The notes: generated by a model not told the origin, from the letters alone. 44,466 nt of DNA from Clostridia bacterium (GCA_017415505.1 JAFQGG010000018.1:1-44466); one strand, 5' to 3'. Shown: positions 13,905-21,597, counted from the stretch's first letter. Made by a program: numbers and translations.

Positions 13905-15653
13905 ATGAAAGAAAAGAAGGAACAGGAAATAGGCGTAAACCGCTCGTCGGGCGCGAAGAAGGTGGAAACCGTCGCCAAGCAAACGACGGCGGAAGAGAAA
14001 AAGGCGCAAGAGAGCGCCCGCGCGCAGGCGAGGGTAGAGGTCGCTTTGGAGAAACAAAAAGCGAAAAGGGCAAACCGCTGGTCGGAGCTTGCGCGCTTGG
14101 AAGCGGTGGAATACGAAGCCAAAATGAAAAAACGCGCGCAAGAGCGCAAGGCGCTTGCCGAGAAGCGGAAGGCGGAACGGCTTGCGCGCGCGGAGAAATT
14201 GGCGGAAGAGAGAAAAGCGCGTGCGGAAAGGCGTAAGGCGGAAGAAGAGAACCGCGCGCGGGAGCGCGCGCATGCAAAAGCAAGCCGTTCGCAAAAACGC
14301 TCCCGTTCCCGCAAACAAAAACGGGAAAAGGGCTACGGCGGTTGGCTTGCCGCCGTCGTTTCCCTCGGCGCAATCACGCTCGCGCTTACGACCGCCGTCA
14401 CCGTCGGCGCAATCGATATGAAACGGACGAAAGACGGCGTAATGGCGGGGTATCGCGGTATGGCGTACGAACTCGCGGGGGTTATGGAAAACGTGGATAA
14501 CGATCTCGATCGCGCACGCATTTCCAATTCCCCCGTGCAACAGGGGCGTATTCTCACCGACCTTTTGGTACAGGCGCGCCTTGCCGAACTTGATCTTGAA
14601 AAAATGCCCGTGAGCGCGGAATCGGACAAAAATTTGACCGCGTTTATTAACCGCGTGGCAATGGAAAGCGAGCGTATGCTCGCAAAGCTTCGTCGCGGTG
14701 AGAAGCTTTCCACGGGCGATCAGGAAGTTTTGGAGCGTTTGTATCAAGCCAACCATCAAATTCGCACCCGTTTGGACGAGTATATTTCGCAAATGTCGGA
14801 TGGCGATATCGCCTCGTATATGAAAAACGGCGAGGGGCAATTCGGGGATATGCTCACGACGATCGAGGGCTTGACCATGGAGGAAAACCGCCTTGCGCTC
14901 GGCGGGGAAACGGGGCAAAAGACGGGGGCAGGTATGGGACGAAAGCAAGAAGACCCCGCTAAAGAAGGTATGGGTTCGCCCCAAATCGACTCGGTAAAAG
15001 CGGAGGAGCTTTGCGTGCGGTATTTCTCCGATTATAAGATTGCTTCGTTCCAATGCGTAGGGGAAACGAACGCGCGTGGCTTGCACGCGTATAACGTGCA
15101 AGGCTACGCCGACGACGGTACGCAACTGTTTGCCGAATTGGACGTAAAGACGGGCGCGCTCGTGCGGTTCGATTTCTTCGAGGCGTGCGAGGAGAGTACC
15201 TTCGACTTGCAAAACGCAAGACGGATCGCGGAAGAGTTTTTAGGAAAAATGGGGTATGAAGATATGACGCCCGTACGCGTGCGCGAAAACGGTACGGATA
15301 TCGACTTCACTTTCGCTTACCAAACGGACGGCGTGGTGTTCTACCCTGATTCCGTGCGCGTGAAAGTTTGCCGTTCGCGCGGTATGGTTGCGGGTATGGA
15401 CGCTACGAAATATCTCAAAAACCATAAGCGTAGGGAAGCTCCGCAGGCGTATATTACGCTGGAAAGCGCGCAGGGCGCGTTGCATAACGGTTTGACCGTC
15501 GAGGCTTCCCGACTTGCCGTCGTGCATACGGCACGGGGCGAACGCCCCGCTTACGAGTTCCTTTGCTCGTACGGGGAAGAGAAGTATTTTATCTATACGG
15601 ACGCGCAAACGGGCGACGAGATTTCTATTCTGAACGTGAAAAGCGTGGGCTAA
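13905..15653 (+). CDS. ypeB: Germination protein YpeB with a long charged N-terminal extension
   Basis: The 582-residue protein has three parts. Residues 1-143 are almost only Lys, Arg, Glu and Ala, a likely long charged helix or coiled coil. A membrane helix spans about 146-170. The rest resembles YpeB, ending in PepSY-like repeats (RMVAGMDATKYLKNH, then YEFLCSYGEEKYFIYTDAQTG). YpeB is needed for SleB localisation and control in the spore; Bacillus YpeB is about 450 residues and lacks the extension, as far as I know. A GGAGAG box precedes the ATG. Its separation from sleB by repeats and possible terminators is unusual. Confidence 0.88.
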   Translation: MKEKKEQEIGVNRSSGAKKVETVAKQTTAEEKKAQESARAQARVEVALEKQKAKRANRWSELARLEAVEYEAKMKKRAQERKALAEKRKAERLARAEKLAEERKARAERRKAEEENRARERAHAKASRSQKRSRSRKQKREKGYGGWLAAVVSLGAITLALTTAVTVGAIDMKRTKDGVMAGYRGMAYELAGVMENVDNDLDRARISNSPVQQGRILTDLLVQARLAELDLEKMPVSAESDKNLTAFINRVAMESERMLAKLRRGEKLSTGDQEVLERLYQANHQIRTRLDEYISQMSDGDIASYMKNGEGQFGDMLTTIEGLTMEENRLALGGETGQKTGAGMGRKQEDPAKEGMGSPQIDSVKAEELCVRYFSDYKIASFQCVGETNARGLHAYNVQGYADDGTQLFAELDVKTGALVRFDFFEACEESTFDLQNARRIAEEFLGKMGYEDMTPVRVRENGTDIDFTFAYQTDGVVFYPDSVRVKVCRSRGMVAGMDATKYLKNHKRREAPQAYITLESAQGALHNGLTVEASRLAVVHTARGERPAYEFLCSYGEEKYFIYTDAQTGDEISILNVKSVG

Positions 15654-15659
15654 ATTTAC

Positions 15660-15694
15660 CCGCCCCGCGAGGCTAGCCTCGCGGGGCGGTTTTT
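15660..15694 (+). terminator. Intrinsic terminator after ypeB
   Basis: A near-perfect GC-rich stem, CCGCCCCGCGAGG / CCTCGCGGGGCGG, is followed by five T residues. Confidence 0.95.
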
Positions 15695-15734
15695 CCCTTG
15701 GAAAAATTTTCTTGCAAAATTACCGTTAATTTTC

Positions 15735-15774
15735 TTGACGAATAAGGAAAAGTATGCTATACTATAATTAGTAT
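15735..15774 (+). promoter_or_regulatory. Promoter of the Fur-family gene with an overlapping inverted repeat (possible operator)
   Basis: TTGACG, 17-bp spacer, TATACT (15735-15763). A perfect inverted repeat ATACTA-TAAT-TAGTAT covers the -10 box at 15759-15774. It is AT-rich and symmetric like PerR/Fur boxes, so autoregulation by the downstream protein is plausible. Confidence 0.6.
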
Positions 15775-15801
15775 CCAATCTTAATAAGAGGAGAAAAGGA
15801 A

Positions 15802-16188
15802 GTGCAAGAACGGCAAACGAAACAAAAGCAGATTATATACGAAGCGTTGAAAACGCTCAATCATCCGACGGCGACGGAGGTGTACGGGTACGTGAAGGAA
15901 GGGCATCCGACGGTATCGCGCGCGACGGTATTTCGGGTGTTGAACGGCTTTGCCGCGAGCGGGAAAGCGTTGGAATTGCGCACGGCGGGTTACGAGATGC
16001 GTTACGATTATAACGTAACGCCGCATTGTCACGGTCGTTGCGGTCGTTGCGGAAAGGTTGCGGATATAGAGGTGAAAGGCTTTGACGGGGGAATAGAAGC
16101 GACGGCGTGCGACGGATTTGAAGTCGAGGGGTATTTTTTGGAGTTTTTCGGGACGTGCAAAGAGTGCCGAGGAGAAATAAAATCATAA
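15802..16188 (+). CDS. Fur-family metal-dependent transcriptional regulator
   Basis: The 128-residue protein has the Fur winged helix (ATEVYGYVKEGHPTVSRATVFRVLNGF) and a dimerisation part with HCHGRCGRCGKV and a final GTCKECRGE, the two CxxC pairs that hold structural zinc. This is the PerR/Fur/Zur group; PerR-like peroxide sensing would fit an anaerobe with rubrerythrin, but the subgroup cannot be fixed by eye. The start is a GTG at 15802 after GAGGAG. A tRNA follows at 16274 from its own promoter. Confidence 0.9.
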   Translation: MQERQTKQKQIIYEALKTLNHPTATEVYGYVKEGHPTVSRATVFRVLNGFAASGKALELRTAGYEMRYDYNVTPHCHGRCGRCGKVADIEVKGFDGGIEATACDGFEVEGYFLEFFGTCKECRGEIKS

Positions 16189-16224
16189 AAACGGAATAAA
16201 ATAGAAAAAGAGCGAGAAAAATCG

Positions 16225-16253
16225 TTGACATTTGCGAGAAAAAGGCTTATAAT
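16225..16253 (+). promoter_or_regulatory. Consensus sigma-A promoter of tRNA-Gly
   Basis: TTGACA, 17-bp spacer, TATAAT: a perfect consensus, as is common for stable RNA genes. Confidence 0.9.
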
Positions 16254-16273
16254 TATAAAGCAAAAAGAAAAAC

Positions 16274-16348
16274 GCAGGTGTCGCCTAGCGGTATGGCGGC
16301 AGCTTCCCAAGCTGTTCCCGGCGAGTTCGACTCTCGTCACCTGCTCCA
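16274..16348 (+). tRNA. tRNA-Gly (anticodon CCC)
   Basis: The acceptor stem GCAGGTG / CACCTGC encloses the D arm, the anticodon loop TTCCCAA (anticodon CCC, reading GGG) and a T arm with GTTCGACTC. Discriminator T and an encoded CCA end the gene. Confidence 0.95.
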
Positions 16349-16387
16349 AAAAGAGAAACGCACCCGTAGCGGTGCGTTTCTCTTTTT
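16349..16387 (+). terminator. Intrinsic terminator of tRNA-Gly
   Basis: A long stem (AAAAGAGAAACGCACC with GGTGCGTTTCTCTTTT, 6-nt loop) ends in T5. The 5' arm begins directly after the tRNA CCA. Confidence 0.9.
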
Positions 16388-16461
16388 GGAAGATTGAGCG
16401 ACGGCTCACGGGGGCGGGGCGTAGGTTGTTAAAAAAAATTACGGTTAAGTATTAAAAAAGC

Positions 16462-16490
16462 TTGACGGCGTTTTCTAAAAGTGGTAAAAT
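16462..16490 (+). promoter_or_regulatory. Sigma-A promoter of the structured leader and LRR gene
   Basis: TTGACG, 17-bp spacer, TAAAAT. The expected start near 16497 coincides with the first bases of the closing helix of the leader. Confidence 0.8.
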
Positions 16491-16496
16491 ATACTT

Positions 16497-16668
16497 GCGA
16501 CCCCAAATTAAATAATTTTCTTTCGAGACGAGTATACTATTTCGGGCATAGTGTACCCATTCGCGTTATAAAAATCTCTTCTCGAAAGACTTCTTATAAT
16601 TTGGTGTCGCAACTGAGCGAAGAAGGCACTCTGCTGTGTCGTTCTTTGCTTGGAACGACACTTTTTTT
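16497..16668 (+). ncRNA. Structured leader RNA, riboswitch- or attenuator-like, class not recognised
   Basis: Helix P1 pairs 16495-16510 with 16597-16612 (15 of 16 positions). P2 pairs TCTTTCGAGA (16519-16528) with TCTCGAAAGA (16580-16589). P3 pairs GTATACTAT (16532-16540) with ATAGTGTAC (16548-16556) around a 7-nt loop. A terminator (16636-16668) follows just before the LRR gene. Two alternative pairings are possible: AGCGAAGAA (16616-16624) with TTCTTTGCT (16642-16650), and the GTGTCG of P1 with the CGACAC of the terminator. It lacks the T-box core and c-di-GMP signatures I looked for. A free-standing small RNA is the alternative. Confidence 0.7.
16636..16668 (+). terminator. Intrinsic terminator inside the LRR gene leader
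   Basis: GTGTCGTTC / GAACGACAC, 9 bp perfect with an 8-nt loop, then seven T residues. The LRR gene ribosome-binding site starts 19 bp later, so readthrough must be controlled for expression. Confidence 0.92.
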
Positions 16669-16698
16669 ATGGCAAAAATTATTATTTGGAGGTTTTTT

Positions 16699-19260
16699 AT
16701 GAACATTTTGAACCGCTTAAAACGCAAAGCGACTCTCTTTTCGCTTGCGCTTTTATGCACTCTTGGCGGAGCGCTTGCGTTGCACGCTACCGCGCCGACC
16801 GTGGAAACGGTAATCCCCGCCGTCGCGGAAGAAACGACGGAATCCACCCCCGTGGAAACTTGGGATATTTCCGCTTCGTCGAACGATAGCGTAACGGCGA
16901 AGCTGTATACCGACCCCGAAAACGAGGGCTATTACACCTTGTCTATCGAAGGCGCGGGGGACATGAAAGATTTTTCTAAACAACCTTGGAAGAATTATAA
17001 CGCTCAAATTAAAAAAGTCGTTATTGAAAATGGTATTACGAAAATTGGAAACTCCGCTTTTTCTGATTTTAGCAGTTTGACGTTTGTTAATATTCCTGGA
17101 AGTGTTGCAACTATTAGGTGGAATGTTTTTTCTTATTGTAATAGCTTAAAGAATATTAATATCCCCGAGGGGGTTAAAAGTATTGAAACTAACGCTTTTT
17201 ATAATTGTAGTAATTTGACCGTCGTCAACATTCCTAAAAGTATAACGAGTATTTCTGACAGTGCTTTTAGCTATTGCAACAATTTGAAAGAAGTACATGT
17301 TACGGATGTAAGTGCTTGGGCTAAAATTGCGTTTAGCGATTTTGAGGCAAATCCTTTGTATTACGCAAAGCATTTGTATTGTAATGGTGAATTGGTTACG
17401 GAAGCAATTATTCAAGGAGTGGATTCAATTGGAGCGTATGCGTTTTACAATTATCAAGCTTTAGAGAAAGTGACGATAGATAAAAGCGTTACGTTTATGG
17501 GTGATAGTGCGTTTTATCAATGCAATAATTTGAAGGAAGTACATATTAGTAATATAAGCGATTGGGTGAAAATTACGTTTGAATATTGGAACTCTAACCC
17601 TTTGGCTTATGCGAAAAATTTGTATTGCAATGGTATGTTGGTGACGGAGATAGATATACAGGACGCAAATAACGTTGGTAAATCTGCATTTTTTGGATGT
17701 GAAAGTTTACAAAAAGTAACGATTGGTGGAAATGTAAAGAGTTTAGGAGATTCTTCGTTTAGAGGATGTGTAAACTTGGAAACCGTAACCGTTTCCGGTG
17801 ATGTTTCTTCTATTGGACTTGGCACATTTTATGGTTGCAGAAATTTAACAAGCGTTAATATTTTAGCAAGGGTTAAGAGTATTGGGGATAACGCATTTGA
17901 TAATTGCAGTAAGTTAAAGACGATTAATCTGCCGGAAGGTCTTACAAGCATCGGTTCGCAAGCATTTGGTTATTGTAGTAGCTTAACCAGTATAAATATC
18001 CCTAGCACGGTTGCGAGTATTGGTTCTTATGCCTTTAGCAATTGTAGTGGTTTGAAAGGAGTGATGAACCTTCCTGAAGGAATCACCGTTATTAATAGTT
18101 ATACTTTTATTGGCTGTAGCAGTTTAACAAGTATCAATATTCCTGAGGGAGTTAAGACTATTGGTTCGTTTGCATTTATCGATTGCTCCAACTTAACGAA
18201 CGTTACGATTGATAGCGCGGAGGTTGCCGAGGCGTTGACCGATAAGACCGCGTGCGGGTATCTCGTAAATTACGCCGACGAGATTGCCGTGCGCGGGGAT
18301 ATTGAAACGGTGGGGGCGTACGTGGCGGGATTCCCGTATTCCACCGTGCTCACCTACGACGGTGTGGAGTACGTGGTGTACACGCAAGAAAAGCACGCGT
18401 ACACGGTCAAGAGCGCATTCCTCAATTTGAACGACAATATTAACGTGGTATACCGTATGTCCGTACCCGCAGGGTACGAGGACGCGTACGCGGTGTTCGA
18501 GTTCCAAGGCGAGGCGTACGACGTGAAAGAATATACGGTGGATAGTAACGGTTTGCTTTGCTTCACCTTCTCCAAGGTAATGCCCCAATACATGGCGGAC
18601 AACATTTGCGTAACGCTTTACGCCATGCAAGACGGTGTGGAAGTAGGCAAGACGAAGGCGACTTACAGCGTGAAGGAGTACTGCGAATACATGCTTTCGA
18701 GTACGACGGACGAGAAGCTTATCCGCTTGATTTCGGATATGCTCTACTACGGCGAAATGACGCAAAATTACAGAAACTACAACGAGGACGCGCCGATTAC
18801 GGGCGGAATGGATATTACGCCGAGCGAGTTTGTGGAAATGGACGAGAGTCACAACAAGTTGTTGCTTACGGGCGACAAGGGCGCGATTGATTGGAAGGGC
18901 GCGGGCTTATTCCTTGAAAACGACATGACGGTGCGCTTTAAGTTCGTGGCGGAGAGTTTGACGGGCTTAACGGTAGAAGTGAGCGTGAACGGCAGAACGA
19001 ACGTATTTACGGAAAGCGATTTCGTATACGAAAACGGCGCGTATTACGCGTATTTCAAGGGCGTGGCGGCGCACGAGTTCGACGACGCGTTCACGGCGAT
19101 AATCAAGAAAGATGGCGCGCAGGTGGGCAGAACCTTGACCTATTCGGTCAACTCGTATATTTACGACGCGCAAGGCAAGGCGACGGGAGATTTGCTCGCG
19201 CTCGTGAAAGCCATTTACAACTACGGCGCTTCGGCGTTGGCGTATAACCAAGCAAATTAA
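16699..19260 (+). CDS. BspA-like leucine-rich-repeat surface protein
   Basis: The 853-residue protein starts with a signal peptide (about residues 1-32). From about residue 95 to 510 it has tandem BspA-type (LRR_5) repeats of the form LTSINIPSTVASIGSYAFSNC, about 23 residues each. Residues 510-853 form a different beta-rich region with repeated VKSAFLNLNDNINVVYR / GLFLENDMTVRFKFVAE units and no recognised anchor. Such proteins are secreted or surface-bound adhesins. GGAGG sits 6 nt before the ATG. The LRR part is clearly AT-richer than both ends. Expression is probably gated by the structured leader upstream. Confidence 0.9.
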   Translation: MNILNRLKRKATLFSLALLCTLGGALALHATAPTVETVIPAVAEETTESTPVETWDISASSNDSVTAKLYTDPENEGYYTLSIEGAGDMKDFSKQPWKNYNAQIKKVVIENGITKIGNSAFSDFSSLTFVNIPGSVATIRWNVFSYCNSLKNINIPEGVKSIETNAFYNCSNLTVVNIPKSITSISDSAFSYCNNLKEVHVTDVSAWAKIAFSDFEANPLYYAKHLYCNGELVTEAIIQGVDSIGAYAFYNYQALEKVTIDKSVTFMGDSAFYQCNNLKEVHISNISDWVKITFEYWNSNPLAYAKNLYCNGMLVTEIDIQDANNVGKSAFFGCESLQKVTIGGNVKSLGDSSFRGCVNLETVTVSGDVSSIGLGTFYGCRNLTSVNILARVKSIGDNAFDNCSKLKTINLPEGLTSIGSQAFGYCSSLTSINIPSTVASIGSYAFSNCSGLKGVMNLPEGITVINSYTFIGCSSLTSINIPEGVKTIGSFAFIDCSNLTNVTIDSAEVAEALTDKTACGYLVNYADEIAVRGDIETVGAYVAGFPYSTVLTYDGVEYVVYTQEKHAYTVKSAFLNLNDNINVVYRMSVPAGYEDAYAVFEFQGEAYDVKEYTVDSNGLLCFTFSKVMPQYMADNICVTLYAMQDGVEVGKTKATYSVKEYCEYMLSSTTDEKLIRLISDMLYYGEMTQNYRNYNEDAPITGGMDITPSEFVEMDESHNKLLLTGDKGAIDWKGAGLFLENDMTVRFKFVAESLTGLTVEVSVNGRTNVFTESDFVYENGAYYAYFKGVAAHEFDDAFTAIIKKDGAQVGRTLTYSVNSYIYDAQGKATGDLLALVKAIYNYGASALAYNQAN

Positions 19261-19281
19261 TTAAAAAGGAGAGATAAAGTT

Positions 19282-19404
19282 ATGAAAAAGTACGAAGCAG
19301 TAAGCGTTACGGTAGAGCGTTTGGAAGTAGCGGATATCGTGAGAACTTCGGGTTACAATTCGCAAATTCCCGGAACGACGCTTCCCGATCAAGATTTTGA
19401 TTAA
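19282..19404 (+). CDS. Small peptide gene downstream of the LRR protein, 40 residues
   Basis: An AAGGAGAG box precedes ATG AAA AAG TAC GAA. The peptide starts MKKYEAVSVTVERLEVAD, then IVRTSGYNS, and ends in an acidic DQDFD tail. The charged leader-like first half and the Thr/Ser/Gly-rich second half are reminiscent of small Clostridial and Bacteroidal MKKYExP...TSG peptides of unknown role, possibly precursors. No modification enzyme is nearby. It lies 21 bp after the LRR gene and before a terminator, so it is likely co-transcribed. Confidence 0.65.
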   Translation: MKKYEAVSVTVERLEVADIVRTSGYNSQIPGTTLPDQDFD

Positions 19405-19413
19405 AGCGTAAAC

Positions 19414-19456
19414 TCGGCGCGTTCTTCCCCGTGAAGAACGCGCCGAAACTCTTTTT
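19414..19456 (+). terminator. Intrinsic terminator after the LRR/peptide unit
   Basis: A 14-bp perfect stem, TCGGCGCGTTCTTC / GAAGAACGCGCCGA, with a 5-nt loop, then AACTCTTTTT. Confidence 0.85.
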
Positions 19457-19459
19457 GGC

Positions 19460-19517
19460 GCGTACCTGCCCCCTTGCTTTTGGTAAAACCGCGGGGCAGG
19501 TACGCGTTTTTCTTTTT
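19460..19517 (+). terminator. Second hairpin terminator built from the GGGGCAGGTAYGCGT motif
   Basis: GCGTACCTGCCCC (19460-19472) pairs perfectly with GGGGCAGGTACGC (19493-19505), followed by a T-rich tail. The arm is one copy of a motif dispersed over the window. Confidence 0.75.
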
Positions 19518-19539
19518 TGCCCCCGCGCGCAAAAAAGCG

Positions 19540-19568
19540 TTGACAAACGCGCGGAAAAGTGATATACT
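19540..19568 (+). promoter_or_regulatory. Sigma-A promoter of the sipW-like gene
   Basis: TTGACA, 17-bp spacer, TATACT, 22 bp before the GTG start codon. Confidence 0.85.
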
Positions 19569-19590
19569 ATATCCGCAACAGGAGAACGAA

Positions 19591-20139
19591 GTGGAAAAAC
19601 TCAAAAAGATATACAGCATAATCATTTCCGTGTTTTTGGGTATCGTTATCTTAATCGCGGTATTACTCGTGGGGGTGCGCTTGTTCGGTTTAACGCCGTA
19701 CACCGTGCTTTCGGGGTCTATGTCCCCGAAATATCCCGTCGGGTCGGTCGTTTACGTGGTGAAAGTGAATCCCTTTGACTTAAAGGAAAAGGACGTAATC
19801 ACGTACGTGATCGAGGGCGGAACGGTGGTTACGCACCGAATCGTTGAGGTGATTCCCGACGAGGACGATCCCACGGTGGTACGATTCCGCGTAAAGGGTG
19901 ACGCGAACGAAGACGCCGACGGCGATCCCGTACATTGTAGCAACGTGCTTGGGAAAGTCGTGTTCGGGTTACCCGTCCTCGGCTACGTGGCGTATTTCGT
20001 GCAACGCCCGCCGGGGAGCATTTGGGCGATCGGGCTTTGCGTGACGCTCGTAATCCTTTCCTTTTTGCCCGACCTTTTGGATAAGCTTTTCAAAGAAGAG
20101 GACGATCCGCCCCAAGACACGCCTACTCCCCAAGAATAG
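19591..20139 (+). CDS. sipW: SipW-like (ER-type) signal peptidase I
   Basis: The 182-residue protein has an N-terminal membrane helix, the catalytic-serine motif SGSMSPKYPVGS and VTHRIVEV with the histidine that replaces lysine in the SipW/archaeal/ER group. Then follow FRVKGDANEDAD, a second helix near the C-terminus and a Pro/Asp/Glu-rich tail. In Bacillus SipW is needed for secretion and maturation of TasA and TapA fibre proteins. Here it sits just before five SipW-type substrates, which fits. Start GTG at 19591 follows CAGGAGA. It has its own promoter and terminator. Confidence 0.92.
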   Translation: MEKLKKIYSIIISVFLGIVILIAVLLVGVRLFGLTPYTVLSGSMSPKYPVGSVVYVVKVNPFDLKEKDVITYVIEGGTVVTHRIVEVIPDEDDPTVVRFRVKGDANEDADGDPVHCSNVLGKVVFGLPVLGYVAYFVQRPPGSIWAIGLCVTLVILSFLPDLLDKLFKEEDDPPQDTPTPQE

Positions 20140-20146
20140 AATTTTG

Positions 20147-20181
20147 CGAGGCAAACCGCCACGGCGGTTTGCCTCGATTTT
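20147..20181 (+). terminator. Intrinsic terminator after sipW
   Basis: CGAGGCAAACCGCC / GGCGGTTTGCCTCG stem, then ATTTTTAT. Confidence 0.9.
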
Positions 20182-20185
20182 TATG

Positions 20186-20243
20186 AAATAATATTATTTA
20201 TAATATTAAAACGCTTGACAGGCGGGGGTGGGCGTGCTATAAT
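20186..20243 (+). promoter_or_regulatory. Promoter of the TasA-like operon with an upstream palindrome
   Basis: A perfect consensus promoter, TTGACA - 17 bp - TATAAT (20215-20243), has a strikingly G-rich spacer (GGCGGGGGTGGGCGTGC). A 14-bp perfect palindrome AAATAATATTATTT at 20186-20199 lies 15 bp upstream of the -35 and may be an operator or an UP-like element. Confidence 0.8.
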
Positions 20244-20305
20244 ATACTTGCCTATAAAAGGGCGAAAGATAAAATAAAAAAAATCTTTAGGAGGATTTTT
20301 TAGTT

Positions 20306-21022
20306 ATGACTACGAAAAAGAAAATTTTTGTAGCAATTGCAGCAGTCGCTTCGGCAGTAGTTTTGGTCGTGGTATCCGTTTTGGCTACCGTTGCGTACCT
20401 TACTTCCTCTGCGGCGGTTTCCAACGTATTCACGATTGGTGACTCGAGGATTATCATGGACGAATCGAAGGTAACACCCGATGGTAAGGTAGCGGGCGAA
20501 GAAAGAGTAGATACCAACTCGTATCACCTCGTTCCCAACTCGACGTACACGAAAGACCCTATCATCACGATGAAAGCGGGCAGTGAATCTTCGTATTTGT
20601 TCATTATCGTAAGAAACGATATTGAAGCCATTGAAGATCCTGCCAAGCTTACTATTAAATCTCAGCTTGAGAAAAACGGTTGGGGGCAGGCAACGGTGGC
20701 AACGGCGGCTACCGGTATCGTTTACGTATATAAAGGAGTTGATGCTGAAGGCAACTTGAACACGAATGGGAAAGGCGTGGAAGCTAAGGACGGGGACGTG
20801 CAAATTCCTTTGTTCGAATCCTTTAGCATTAAACCCGACGCAGATTGTAAAGCGTACGGCGCGGCAAAGATTACGATTACCGCGGTTGCCATTCAAACGA
20901 ACGGCTTCGGTGAAGAAGAAGGTTCGCTTGAGGCACTTTTGGCAGCATGGCAAGCCGTAATTCAAACCTATCCGTACATCCATACGGGCAATACCGAGCA
21001 AGGCGGAGGCGCGCAAGCGTAA
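20306..21022 (+). CDS. TasA/camelysin-like SipW-type secreted protein 1
   Basis: The 238-residue protein has the SipW-type signal: a Lys-rich start, a long hydrophobic helix and VLATVAYLTSSAAVSNVFTIG around the likely cleavage zone. A beta-rich body follows with the family-like segment LVPNSTYTKDPIITMKAGSESSY and the terminal ITITAVAIQTNGF strand. TasA/camelysin proteins polymerise into extracellular fibres; this role is inferred from family and context. A TTAGGAGG box precedes the ATG. It is the first gene of a five-paralogue operon behind a strong promoter. Confidence 0.82.
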   Translation: MTTKKKIFVAIAAVASAVVLVVVSVLATVAYLTSSAAVSNVFTIGDSRIIMDESKVTPDGKVAGEERVDTNSYHLVPNSTYTKDPIITMKAGSESSYLFIIVRNDIEAIEDPAKLTIKSQLEKNGWGQATVATAATGIVYVYKGVDAEGNLNTNGKGVEAKDGDVQIPLFESFSIKPDADCKAYGAAKITITAVAIQTNGFGEEEGSLEALLAAWQAVIQTYPYIHTGNTEQGGGAQA

Positions 21023-21048
21023 TAGAATTTTAGGGAGTGGAGTTTGCC

Positions 21049-21597
21049 ATGACGAAAAAGAAGCTGTTGATTATGCTTATCGTCACGATTTGCACCGTCG
21101 CTGTGAGCGTCGGTGCAACTTTGGCATATTTGACGGCAATCTCTGCGACCGTGGAAAACGTCTTTACGATAGGGGAAGTCGAAATCACCTTAACGGAAAC
21201 CACAGGCGAAAGCTACGCCTTAATTCCCGGCGTAACGGTGCGAAAAGACCCGAGCGTGACGGTGAAAGGAGGGAGCGAAGACAGTTTCGTTTTCGTCAAA
21301 ATAGAGGAAACCAACGGTTTGAGTAACTATATTTCCTATTCCGTCGCGGAGGGTTGGACGCCACTTGGCGGTAGCCCCGGCGTATATTATCGTCAGCTCG
21401 TAAAAACGGGTTGGGATATGTCGTACGAGATATTAAAAGACGATTGTTTTTCGGTGAAAAACACGCTCACCAAAGAGAAGATGAGCGCAATTACTACGCT
21501 TCCCACGCTTACGATTACCGCGTACGCCGTACAAAGCTACGGCATGGACACGGTTACGGACGCGTGGCAAGAAGTGTATTTAGAATTTAATCCGTAG
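21049..21597 (+). CDS. TasA/camelysin-like SipW-type secreted protein 2
   Basis: The 182-residue paralogue has signal helix, then GATLAYLTAISATVENVFTIG and a body with ALIPGVTVRKDPSVTVKGGS, ending ITAYAVQSYGM..AWQEVYLEF. It is clearly related to the preceding protein in both the signal and last-strand motifs. I chose the ATG at 21049 (GGAG 6 nt upstream) over the GTG at 21037. It starts 26 bp after the previous stop and is co-transcribed. Probably a fibre subunit. Confidence 0.82.
   Translation: MTKKKLLIMLIVTICTVAVSVGATLAYLTAISATVENVFTIGEVEITLTETTGESYALIPGVTVRKDPSVTVKGGSEDSFVFVKIEETNGLSNYISYSVAEGWTPLGGSPGVYYRQLVKTGWDMSYEILKDDCFSVKNTLTKEKMSAITTLPTLTITAYAVQSYGMDTVTDAWQEVYLEFNP

Larger units (their letters stand above)
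16189..16461 (+). other. Intergenic stretch holding the tRNA-Gly unit
   Basis: Apart from the tRNA promoter, tRNA and terminator listed separately, only short AT-rich spacer is seen here; no protein-like frame. Confidence 0.5.

Noticed and set aside
13857-15212. 451-codon minus-strand frame opposite ypeB
   Set aside because: Antisense to ypeB with no ribosome-binding site; the Arg/Phe-rich part is the complement of the Lys/Glu-rich extension.
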